Positions 1 through 7,362 of a DNA stretch of 11,025 nt are shown here, one piece after another. A program made the translations under genes and the position numbers. The stretch comes from an uncultured Holophagales bacterium (GTDB lineage Bacteria > Acidobacteriota > Thermoanaerobaculia > UBA5066). The stretch covers positions 1 to 11,025 of the forward strand of contig CALBDV010000827.1 of the NCBI GenBank assembly GCA_937927565.1, written 5' to 3'. How positions within the stretch are numbered: the stretch's first letter is position 1; each line of letters starts with the position of its first letter. Under the pieces are notes generated by a model that was not told the DNA's origin, made no database searches, and saw only the letters and a list, made by a program, of their open reading frames with translations.

Positions 1-967
1 ACATCAGCCCCGTGAAGCTCAGCCCGATCCGTCCGCCGCCGTTGTTGTGGCAGTGGCGGCACTGCTCCGGGGGGATCTTCACCGTGATCTCGTGCTTGCG
101 CGCCCGGCCCTTCTGCGTTCTGTCGAGTGTCGGGTCGCCGCTGAGCGACAGCCCGGCGTCGGTGTAGAGCACGTGGCACGCCGAGCACCCGCCGGCGTGC
201 ATGTCGCCGGGGACCTGCCGCCCCTCGGACCAGAGGTGGCAACGGATGCAGAAGTTCCGCGCCAGGTGGTCGGAGGCCGAATTTTTCGCCTCCGGCAGCG
301 CCTTCAGCTCCGCGAGAGCCCCCTGCTTCGCCGGAACGACCCCGTCGTCGTCGCGCACGGCGCGGTTGCCGTACATCGATCCCTTGCCCTTCTGGTCCGC
401 CCAGAGGTAGCGCGTCCCGGAGAGCTCGCCCGCGCTCGTCGCCATCAGCGACTTCATCACCCGCGAGACGTGGTTGCGCTCCCCGCTCATGACGACCTGC
501 ATCCGTTCGCCGCGATCGCTGTGGCACTGGCCGCAGATCCGGTTGGCCACGCGCAGGTCCCCGGGGTTCACGATCATCCCCTCGTGCGCCACGGTCTTCT
601 TGAAGGCCTCGGGGCTTCCGAGGTGGCAGATCTCGCAGGCGTCCACCCCGCGCGCGTCGACCTTCCGCTCCTTCCACGCGGCGTGCATCCGCTCGTTGAC
701 CCTCTCGACGCCCTCGTGGCAGGAGAGACACCTCTTCTCCTTCGCCAGGGCCGGAGCGACCTCTTCGAACCTGCTCGAGACGGGGACCACCGCGGGCGCA
801 GCCGCATCCGGCTTTGCGATCGGGCTCGCCATCTCTTCCTTCGCCTCTCCGGCCGGAGGCGCAGCGCCGCCCCTGCATCCCGAGGCCAGCCCCATCAATG
901 CGACCGTCAGAGCGAGACCGAGAAGACGAAAGGAGCCCATCGATCCGGGGTAGAGATCTCGTTTCAC
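1..967 (-). CDS. Multihaem cytochrome c lipoprotein, C-terminus cut by the window edge
   Basis: Probably a periplasmic, lipid-anchored electron carrier. The visible 322 residues hold six CxxCH haem c motifs (CLSCH, CEICH, CGQCH, CIRCH, CSACH and CRHCH, at about residues 80, 111, 145, 240, 261 and 303), and the frame is still open at base 1, so more haems are possible. The N-terminus is a lipoprotein signal: basic KR, a hydrophobic stretch, then LASGC with the lipid cysteine near residue 31. I chose GTG at 967 over the in-frame ATG at 940. A GAGGTGA ribosome site lies 5 nt before the GTG and gives the signal its basic residues; nothing comparable precedes the ATG. A sigma-54-type promoter lies just upstream. 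The gene follows the Rieske/cytochrome b operon after a terminator-like hairpin, so it is likely a separate unit in the same electron chain. Haem count and lipoprotein nature are seen; the exact family and partner are unknown. Confidence 0.9.
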   Translation of the reverse strand, partial: MKRDLYPGSMGSFRLLGLALTVALMGLASGCRGGAAPPAGEAKEEMASPIAKPDAAAPAVVPVSSRFEEVAPALAKEKRCLSCHEGVERVNERMHAAWKERKVDARGVDACEICHLGSPEAFKKTVAHEGMIVNPGDLRVANRICGQCHSDRGERMQVVMSGERNHVSRVMKSLMATSAGELSGTRYLWADQKGKGSMYGNRAVRDDDGVVPAKQGALAELKALPEAKNSASDHLARNFCIRCHLWSEGRQVPGDMHAGGCSACHVLYTDAGLSLSGDPTLDRTQKGRARKHEITVKIPPEQCRHCHNNGGGRIGLSFTGLM

Positions 968-972
968 AGGAC

Positions 973-979
973 TCACCTC
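973..979 (-). promoter_or_regulatory. Ribosome binding site that decides the cytochrome start
   Basis: GAGGTGA on the minus strand is a seven-base match to the anti-Shine-Dalgarno complement and sits 5 nt before the GTG at 967. The downstream in-frame ATG at 940 has no comparable site, so the GTG start is preferred. Confidence 0.65.
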
Positions 980-992
980 TCGATCACCCTTT

Positions 993-1008
993 AGCAAGCC
1001 GGGTGCCG
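993..1008 (-). promoter_or_regulatory. Sigma-54 (-24/-12) promoter for the multihaem lipoprotein gene
   Basis: The minus strand reads CGGCACCCGGCTTGCT. It carries GGCAC, five bases, then TTGCT, so the invariant GG and GC have the spacing of the sigma-54 consensus (TGGCAC-N5-TTGCW); only the first base differs. The -12 C is at 994, which predicts a transcript start near 982, just upstream of the ribosome site at 979-973. Location, orientation and spacing all agree. No sigma-70 promoter is evident here. The leader would be short, about 15 nt. Confidence 0.65.
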
Positions 1009-1099
1009 TCAGCGAAGCTGCGTACGCGGTTCGCCGACTTCATGCCGGGACCCCTTCCCGACCCGCTACTTCTCACGCTCTGCCTGCTCCATTCGCCCC

Positions 1100-1159
1100 G
1101 GCTCGAGCCTCGCCCCGACTGGGCTCACGAGCTCGTCCGGGTCTCGAGACCCGATTCGG
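1100..1159. promoter_or_regulatory. Palindrome cluster, candidate enhancer for the sigma-54 promoter
   Basis: This stretch has three perfect palindromes: GGCTCGAGCC (1100-1109), ACGAGCTCGT (1127-1136) and the 16-bp CGGGTCTCGAGACCCG (1138-1153). The last runs into CCCGATTCGG (1150-1159). The cluster lies roughly 120-175 bp upstream of the predicted start at about 982, a usual place for an NtrC-family activator site. Two of its elements, GGTCTCG and CCCGA(A/T)TCGG, recur upstream of the Rieske/cytochrome b operon promoter (5867-5902). No coding frame here looks real. Binding by the response regulator encoded at 5936-7336 is inference. Confidence 0.4.
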
Positions 1160-1264
1160 CATTGCGCCCCCGGATCGCCTCGTGAAGGCGCGGGCGAGAC
1201 GGAATCGCGGCCTTGCGGCGATCGGACCGGTTTCGACGTCAGCCCGGACGCTCCCGCAAACACC

Positions 1265-1293
1265 GCGGCCGGCAGGCTGGGCCTGCCGGCCGC
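1265..1293 (-). terminator. Strong hairpin after the Rieske/cytochrome b operon
   Basis: A perfect 13-bp inverted repeat (GCGGCCGGCAGGC and its complement) encloses a 3-nt loop, 27 bases past the stop codon of the tetrahaem cytochrome gene. This is the most stable hairpin I see in the gap. On the minus strand it is followed only by a short TTT rather than a full T-tract, so it may act as a weak intrinsic terminator, a 3'-end stabiliser, or a two-way stop. It separates the operon from the sigma-54 promoter of the next gene. Confidence 0.6.
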
Positions 1294-1320
1294 GACTCTC
1301 GATCCGTTCCGGGAAGGACC

Positions 1321-2181
1321 CTACGGTTTCGTCGGCCCGCGCGAAGGCTGGAGCCGGTCGGGGATTCGCTCGTCCGTCAGGCTGAGCATGTAGACGACGA
1401 GGGCGCGCGCGTTCTCGTCCGTCATCTTGAAATTCAGCATGGTCGACGGATAGAAAGCCGACGGATTCTTGAAGTGGCTCTCGAGCCAGTAGACGACACT
1501 TCGATCGGTGCCACGGTAGTCGTTGCCCCAGAAGAACGCGTCGAACTTCTTGCTCCCCACTTTTGTCAGGTCGGGCCCGGCCGTGTTCCCGCTCTGGTAG
1601 AGCCGGTGGCAGGTCCGGCAGCCGTAGTGGTCGAACAGGCGCCGCCCGACCTCGAGCCGCGAGCCCGCGACGAACTCGTCGTCCCCGTGACACTTGCCGC
1701 AGGAGCCCTGGAGGAACTCGCCTCGCAGCATGGGGTTGAGGCTCGGCTCGGGCAGCCCGTGGGCGTCCTCCCGGCTCGTCGCACGACCGTTGCCGCCATG
1801 ACAGATCGTGCAACCGAACCGCTCGGGAGTGTGAATGGTGAGAAGGTCGCCCGGGTGGGTGGCGATCGGCTGCGGCGCGTCGGCGAAAGCGGGGTCCTCG
1901 ATGCCGACGTGACAGGAGACGCAGCGATCGACGCGCTCGAGCGCCGGGAGGTCGATCTGCTTCACCTGGACCTTGAACCGCCCGGCGTGGCGCACGCTGG
2001 CGGCGTCGTCCGCGGCGGCCGCGAGGCGTTTGCGGTACTCCGATTGGTGGGCTTCCCACTCGGGGTTGGCGTCCACCAGCACCATCGCGAGCAGAGCGAT
2101 CATCCAGAGGACACCGCCGAACGCGATGAGCACGGGCGGGGTCGCGAGGTCGCGGAGCCGGGCGGTCAGGGGGCCTCTCAT
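1321..2181 (-). CDS. Membrane-anchored tetrahaem cytochrome c of the Rieske/cytochrome b complex
   Basis: This 286-residue protein probably takes electrons from the Rieske centre and passes them to soluble or lipid-anchored cytochromes, taking the place of cytochrome c1 or f. One membrane helix at about residues 16-36 anchors it. Four CxxCH motifs follow: CVSCH (87-91), CTICH (124-128), CGKCH (161-165) and CRTCH (188-192). The last sits in a class I-like cytochrome c domain whose PSTMLNFKM segment (about 245-253) can supply a methionine axial ligand. The ATG lies 1 nt past the cytochrome b stop and has GGAG 8 nt upstream, so the two genes are translationally linked. It is last in the operon and a strong hairpin follows. 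The sequence resembles no standard cytochrome c1 or f; multihaem replacements are known in other Rieske/cytochrome b complexes. The role as complex subunit is inferred from gene order. Confidence 0.9.
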   Translation of the reverse strand: MRGPLTARLRDLATPPVLIAFGGVLWMIALLAMVLVDANPEWEAHQSEYRKRLAAAADDAASVRHAGRFKVQVKQIDLPALERVDRCVSCHVGIEDPAFADAPQPIATHPGDLLTIHTPERFGCTICHGGNGRATSREDAHGLPEPSLNPMLRGEFLQGSCGKCHGDDEFVAGSRLEVGRRLFDHYGCRTCHRLYQSGNTAGPDLTKVGSKKFDAFFWGNDYRGTDRSVVYWLESHFKNPSAFYPSTMLNFKMTDENARALVVYMLSLTDERIPDRLQPSRGPTKP

Positions 2182-2182
2182 G

Positions 2183-3457
2183 TCAGTTGCTCCAGGGCCA
2201 CACGAGCGACCAGCCGTGGCCGCGGAAGAACATCCCGACGACGATCAGGAGGACGTTGAGGACGAGGCCGATCGTGAAGGCGATCACGGCCCGGCGCCGC
2301 GCCGGGTGGAACCACACCCCGACGCCCACCGAGTTCGGCCGGACATAGGGAATCGCCAGCAGCGCGAGCACCATCAGGCCCGGGACGAGCACGCCTCCGA
2401 TGAAGGGAGTGCTCCACGAGACGACCTCCTGCAGGCCCAGGAAGTACCAGGGCGCCTTCGCGGGATCGGGAGTCTTGAGCGCGTTCGCCGCCTCTTCGAG
2501 GTGGGCGTTGAGGAAGAGCGCGACGAGGAGCAGCCCGCCTATCACGACCATAGCCGCCGCGGCCTCGCGCACGAGGAGATGCGGATAGGTCAGGACCGTG
2601 TCTTCCGGGGACTTCCGGGACTCCTCGACCGCGGCGGGAGCCTCCCTCGGCAGGGCGACGAGCGCATACGAGCGGCCGGGGGTCGTGGCGAAAAGGCGTT
2701 CGGGGGGCCCTTCCTCGGGCACTTCCGCCGGAAGCGGCGGGCCCGATATGCCCCCGTCCTTGCGCACGCGCCAGAAGTGAACGGCGAGGAAGACGAACAC
2801 GAGCGCCGGCAGGACCGCGCAGTGCAAGACGTAGAAGCGCAGGAGGGCGTTGGCGCCGACGATGTTCCCGCCGAGCAGGGCGTACCGGATCATTCCGCCG
2901 AGGAGCGGGACGGCCGCGGCCATGTTCGTCCCGACGGTGATGGCCCAGAACGCGAGCTGGTCCCAGGGCAGCAGGTACCCCGTGAAGCTGAACCCGAGGG
3001 TCAGCACGAAGAGGATGACGCCGACGACCCAGTTGAACTGGCGGGTCCCCTTGAAGGCGCCGGTGTAGAAGACCCGCGCCATGTGGAGCGCGGCCGTCAC
3101 GATCATGGCGTGGGCCGCCCAGTGGTGCAGGTTGCGCAGGAACGTCCCGTAGGGCACGACGTAGCGCAGGTCCTGCATCGATCGGTACGCACGCTCCGGG
3201 GACGGCACGTAGTAGAACATCAGCAGCACGCCCGTCACACACAGGATCAGGAAGAGCAGCGTCGTGATGCCGCCCAGCCCGAAGGTGTAGGTGAAGCGGA
3301 GCGCGTGGCGGCGGATCTTGACGGGATGCAGGTGCAGGAAGACGTTTGAGGTGATGGCCAGCGAGCGGTCGATGTCGTTGTCCGCCGGTCCGCGCCGGAC
3401 GATGGATCGATAGATGGCCGAGCACCGAAGCGATTCCATCAGGCTGTGCGCGCTCAT
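2183..3457 (-). CDS. Cytochrome b, b6 and subunit IV parts fused (quinol oxidase core)
   Basis: This is the membrane core of a quinol:cytochrome c oxidoreductase, 424 residues. The N-terminal half is b6-like with four helices. Its b-haem ligands are H111 and H125 in helix B (HHWAAH...LHMARVF) and H212 and H227 in helix D. The H-X14-H spacing in helix D is the b6 form; mitochondrial cytochrome b has X13. The PWDQ loop is at 164-167. The C-terminal half is subunit IV-like with three helices (about 296-318, 350-371 and 388-411), joined by a polar linker (about 231-290). The cysteine that binds haem c-i in b6f (before LGGIT) is Gly60 here. The Qo motif reads APWY (335-338) rather than PEWY or PDWY. 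The ATG at 3457 follows the Rieske stop by 10 nt with AGGGG upstream; an ATG six codons later is possible. Family is certain; the lack of an acidic Qo residue is notable. Confidence 0.95.
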   Translation of the reverse strand: MSAHSLMESLRCSAIYRSIVRRGPADNDIDRSLAITSNVFLHLHPVKIRRHALRFTYTFGLGGITTLLFLILCVTGVLLMFYYVPSPERAYRSMQDLRYVVPYGTFLRNLHHWAAHAMIVTAALHMARVFYTGAFKGTRQFNWVVGVILFVLTLGFSFTGYLLPWDQLAFWAITVGTNMAAAVPLLGGMIRYALLGGNIVGANALLRFYVLHCAVLPALVFVFLAVHFWRVRKDGGISGPPLPAEVPEEGPPERLFATTPGRSYALVALPREAPAAVEESRKSPEDTVLTYPHLLVREAAAAMVVIGGLLLVALFLNAHLEEAANALKTPDPAKAPWYFLGLQEVVSWSTPFIGGVLVPGLMVLALLAIPYVRPNSVGVGVWFHPARRRAVIAFTIGLVLNVLLIVVGMFFRGHGWSLVWPWSN

Positions 3458-3467
3458 CGGATCGCCC

Positions 3468-3956
3468 CTATCCCCTGCCGGCGTCGACGGGGACCCGGTA
3501 GTCCTTCGCCGCCTCCACCTGCGTGTCCACCTCGAGGCGTCCGTCGCGCGCCACGTTCGCGTCGAGGCGCGGCAGCGGGCGCGGCGCCGGGCCGGCGATG
3601 TTCGTGCCGTCCTTGTCGAACACGCTGCCGTGGCAGGGGCAGTGGAACTCGCCCTTGGCATCCATATGCTTGACGGTGCACCCGAGGTGGGTGCACACGG
3701 CGGACATGGCGAACACCCCACCCGCGTCCCGCAGGATGAAGGACTTGTTCTCCTCGACTGCGTAGACGCTCCCGACGCCGTAGGTGTCCGGCGGGGGGGC
3801 CTTGAACTTGCTGGGCGGCTCGTCGAGCGCCTTGGGGAACATGTAGCGGACGCCCGCCGCGAGACTCCCGGCTATCGAGGCCGCGAAGGCGCCCCAGCCG
3901 ATGCGGGCGATCAGGGCCCGGCGTCCCAAGGCGGGTGTCTCACGGTTCTCGTCCAT
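3468..3956 (-). CDS. Rieske [2Fe-2S] protein of the cytochrome b complex
   Basis: The protein has 162 residues. It accepts the first electron from quinol at the Qo site and delivers it to cytochrome c. An N-terminal segment with twin arginines (GRRALIA, 11-17) and one hydrophobic helix (about 15-38) suggests Tat export and a retained anchor, as is usual for Rieske proteins. The cluster motifs are CTHLGC (88-93) and CPCHGS (106-111): ligands should be C88, H90, C106 and H109, with a C93-C108 disulfide. The residue matching the Tyr that raises potential in bc1 proteins is Phe113, while Ser111 is kept, suggesting a lower-potential, menaquinol-type centre. The ATG overlaps the upstream flavoprotein stop by one base (TGATG) and AAGGAG lies 8 nt before it, so translation is coupled. 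Cytochrome b follows 10 nt later. Confidence 0.95.
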   Translation of the reverse strand: MDENRETPALGRRALIARIGWGAFAASIAGSLAAGVRYMFPKALDEPPSKFKAPPPDTYGVGSVYAVEENKSFILRDAGGVFAMSAVCTHLGCTVKHMDAKGEFHCPCHGSVFDKDGTNIAGPAPRPLPRLDANVARDGRLEVDTQVEAAKDYRVPVDAGRG

Positions 3957-5746
3957 CAGCTCCACTCCTTGAGAACCTCGAGGCTCTCCATCGTGATCGC
4001 GTCGACCGGGCAGCGTTCGGCGCAGAGGCCGCACTGGATGCAGCGCGACTCGTCCTTCAGGATCGCGTGGCGGCCTCTCGGCTTCACCCCGAGGGGCTCC
4101 AGCGCCAGGTCCGCCACGGCGGCGATCCTCAGGCAGGCTGTCGGGCAGACGTCGACACAGCCGCCACAGAGGATGCACTTGTCGCTGTCGAAGATCGTCC
4201 GGATGTTGCAGCGGAGGCAGCGCGAGCCCTCCAGCTGCGCGTCCGCGGGAGAGTAGGACTGCTCGATCTCCGAGATCCCCACCCGGCGCTCGAGATCCAG
4301 AGTGGGGATCTCCAGACGACGACCCGCGTCCGGGCGCGGCAGGGCGCGAGCGCCGAAGTTCATCCGCCGGATGCGGGCTTTTCGCTGGACCGCCTGGACG
4401 TCCTCGTCCGCGAGGAACCGGTGAATGGACTCCGCGGCGCGGTGACCGTCGGCGACCGCGTGGATGACGTCCCGGGGGCCGAACGCGACGTCCCCGCCGG
4501 CGAAGACCCAGGGCTGCGACGTGGCGAGCGTGTCGCCGTCGACCGCGATCGTGCCGTCGCGCCGCAGGTCGAGAGGGACCTCCGCGCCGAGGAAGCCGAG
4601 GTCCGGGGCCTGGCCGATCGCCAGGATCACGGTATCCGCGTCGAACACGTGCTCGGTGCCCTCTTCCAGCACCGGGTCGAACCGCCCGTTGGCGTCGAAC
4701 AGGGAGCTCACCTTTCGCACTTCGAGCCCCTGGACGCGCCCCGCCTCGCCGACAATCCGGTGGATCCCGAGGCGCGTGTGCAGCTGAATGCCTTCGGAGA
4801 GGCACTCCTCCATCACGTCGCGGTGAGCCGGCATCTCGTCGGGCCCTTCCGGGCAGACCATGTGGACCTCGCGCGCGCCCAGACGCATCGCGGTTCGGGC
4901 CGCGTCGGCGGCGGCCTGCATCCCCTCGGCCACGAGCGAGTCGCCTTCGCCGGAGTCCACGCCGGACGCCTGGCGCAGCGCCGTCATCGCGACGTCCACC
5001 GCCACGTTTCCCCCGCCGATGACCCACACCTTATGGCCGACAGCGACCTTGTACCCGAGGTTCACGTTGATCAGGAAGTCGACGCCATTGAAGACCCCGT
5101 CGAGATCGACGCCGGGGACCCGGAGCATGCGGCCGGCGCGCGTCCCCACGGCCAGAAAGACGGCCCGAAAGCCCTGCCGTCGGAGTTCCGCGAGGGATAG
5201 GCCCTCGTCGAGCGGCGTGTTGGCCTTCACTTCCACGCCGAGCGCCAGCGCATCTCCGACGTCTTCGAGCAGCACCTCCATCGGGAGCCGGTAGCGCGGC
5301 ACCGCGAGCGCTAGCATGCCGCCGAGCATCGAGGAGGCCTCGAAGAGCGTCACGCGGTACCCGCGGCGCGCGAGGTCTCCTGCCGCGGTCAGTCCCGTCG
5401 GACCTCCCCCCACGATCGCGACGCGCTCCCGCGTGGGAGGGATCGCGGCCGGAGTCTCGGGGACCAGCGGGCGCGCCTCGGCCGCAGCGCGCTTGAGCGC
5501 CCGGATCGCGACCGGCTCGTCCACCGCGCCGCGCTTGCAGGCCGTCTCGCAGGGGTGCGTGCAGATGCGACCGCAGACGAGGGCGAACGGGTTAGGGTCG
5601 CGCGCCACCTGGAACGCCTCGGAGGCCCGACCGTCGGCGATCATCTGCACGTATCGCCAGGCTTCCGTCGAGACGGGACAGGCCGCCTGACAGGGCGGGC
5701 CCTTAGCCAGGAGTTCCGTGTCGAGCAGGTAGACCGACTCAGGCAT
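3956..5746 (-). CDS. GltD-like FAD/NAD(P) oxidoreductase with C-terminal 2[4Fe-4S] ferredoxin domain
   Basis: A 596-residue cytoplasmic-type iron-sulfur flavoprotein related to the glutamate synthase small subunit. In order it has an N-terminal Fe-S domain (C19, C23, C58, C62, C66, C70), an FAD fold (VAIVGGGPTGLTAA, 109-122), a nested NAD(P) fold (VWVIGGGNVAVDVA, 240-253), an FAD-closing AGGD segment (416-419), a CLRC pair (510, 513) and two ferredoxin motifs (CILCGGCVDVCP from C524; CIQCGLCAERCP from C569). No glutamate synthase large subunit is nearby. Instead it is the first gene of the Rieske/cytochrome b operon and overlaps the Rieske start, so it may exchange electrons between NAD(P)H or ferredoxin and the quinone system. 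No signal peptide or membrane helix is seen. ATG at 5746 is preferred (GGTGG upstream); in-frame TTG or GTG starts at 5758, 5755 and 5749 are less likely. The physiological partner is inference. Confidence 0.9.
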   Translation of the reverse strand: MPESVYLLDTELLAKGPPCQAACPVSTEAWRYVQMIADGRASEAFQVARDPNPFALVCGRICTHPCETACKRGAVDEPVAIRALKRAAAEARPLVPETPAAIPPTRERVAIVGGGPTGLTAAGDLARRGYRVTLFEASSMLGGMLALAVPRYRLPMEVLLEDVGDALALGVEVKANTPLDEGLSLAELRRQGFRAVFLAVGTRAGRMLRVPGVDLDGVFNGVDFLINVNLGYKVAVGHKVWVIGGGNVAVDVAMTALRQASGVDSGEGDSLVAEGMQAAADAARTAMRLGAREVHMVCPEGPDEMPAHRDVMEECLSEGIQLHTRLGIHRIVGEAGRVQGLEVRKVSSLFDANGRFDPVLEEGTEHVFDADTVILAIGQAPDLGFLGAEVPLDLRRDGTIAVDGDTLATSQPWVFAGGDVAFGPRDVIHAVADGHRAAESIHRFLADEDVQAVQRKARIRRMNFGARALPRPDAGRRLEIPTLDLERRVGISEIEQSYSPADAQLEGSRCLRCNIRTIFDSDKCILCGGCVDVCPTACLRIAAVADLALEPLGVKPRGRHAILKDESRCIQCGLCAERCPVDAITMESLEVLKEWS

Positions 5747-5761
5747 CAAGCCCACCAATCT

Positions 5762-5777
5762 GCGAACGTAGGTTCGC
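5762..5777. promoter_or_regulatory. Inverted repeat GCGAAC-N4-GTTCGC in the operon leader
   Basis: Two perfect 6-bp arms flank a GTAG spacer, 15 bases before the ATG of the flavoprotein gene and at the predicted start of transcription from the sigma-54 promoter. The core CGAAC-N4-GTTCG has the shape of the LexA box known from Gram-positive bacteria, so it may be a repressor operator; it could also be a small RNA hairpin, or chance. No repressor for it is encoded in the window. Confidence 0.35.
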
Positions 5778-5788
5778 GTCCCGTGGAA

Positions 5789-5804
5789 CGCAACGGCAAT
5801 GCCA
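5789..5804 (-). promoter_or_regulatory. Sigma-54 (-24/-12) promoter of the Rieske/cytochrome b operon
   Basis: The minus strand reads TGGCATTGCCGTTGCG: TGGCA, then TTGC, with the GG and GC elements at the exact sigma-54 spacing (consensus TGGCAC-N5-TTGCW; mismatches at the sixth and last base). The -12 C is at 5790, predicting a start near 5778 and a leader of about 32 nt before the ATG at 5746. It lies in the only sizeable gap before the operon and directly downstream of a gene for a sigma-54 activator (5936-7336), which supports it strongly. Confidence 0.75.
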
Positions 5805-5866
5805 GAGAGGGAGAGCAGGGCCGCCGCTGGATTCCCGCCGTCAGGCCGCGGACCCTTCCTCGTGGA

Positions 5867-5914
5867 GGTCTCGGGGTACCGGGTGTGAAGGCCCGAATCG
5901 GGGGTGAATCCCCG
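5867..5914. promoter_or_regulatory. Candidate activator-binding dyads upstream of the operon promoter
   Basis: Between the response regulator stop and the sigma-54 promoter lie GGTCTCGGGGTACC (5867-5880, GGT/ACC ends), the dyad CCCGA-A-TCGGG (5892-5902) and a CGGGG/CCCCG hairpin (5899-5914). They fall about 90-135 bp upstream of the predicted start at about 5778, the usual enhancer distance. GGTCTCG and CCCGA(A/T)TCGG also occur upstream of the multihaem cytochrome promoter (1140-1159). The hairpin could instead help end the regulator transcript, though no T-tract follows. The rest of the gap (5805-5866) shows nothing clear. Confidence 0.35.
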
Positions 5915-5935
5915 GCTCGCGAAAGGGGGCGCTCG

Positions 5936-7336
<1,401 letters not shown>

Positions 7337-7362
7337 CGCTCACGTCTCCTTAACATTCCCGC

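Noticed and set aside
1265..1293. Hairpin considered as part of a CRISPR, attachment site or mobile-element end
   Set aside because: It is single, with no second copy, no direct repeats and no integrase or transposase gene in the window; terminator placement explains it.
2183..3721. Cytochrome b frame open upstream to 3721 (512 residues)
   Set aside because: The extra residues are low-complexity shadow of the Rieske gene; ATG at 3457 has a ribosome site and gives the family's usual N-terminus.
3468..5027. Rieske frame open upstream to 5027, giving an apparent 519-residue protein
   Set aside because: The upstream part is Arg-Gly-Pro-rich shadow inside the flavoprotein gene. The ATG at 3956 has a good ribosome site and starts a normal-length Rieske protein.
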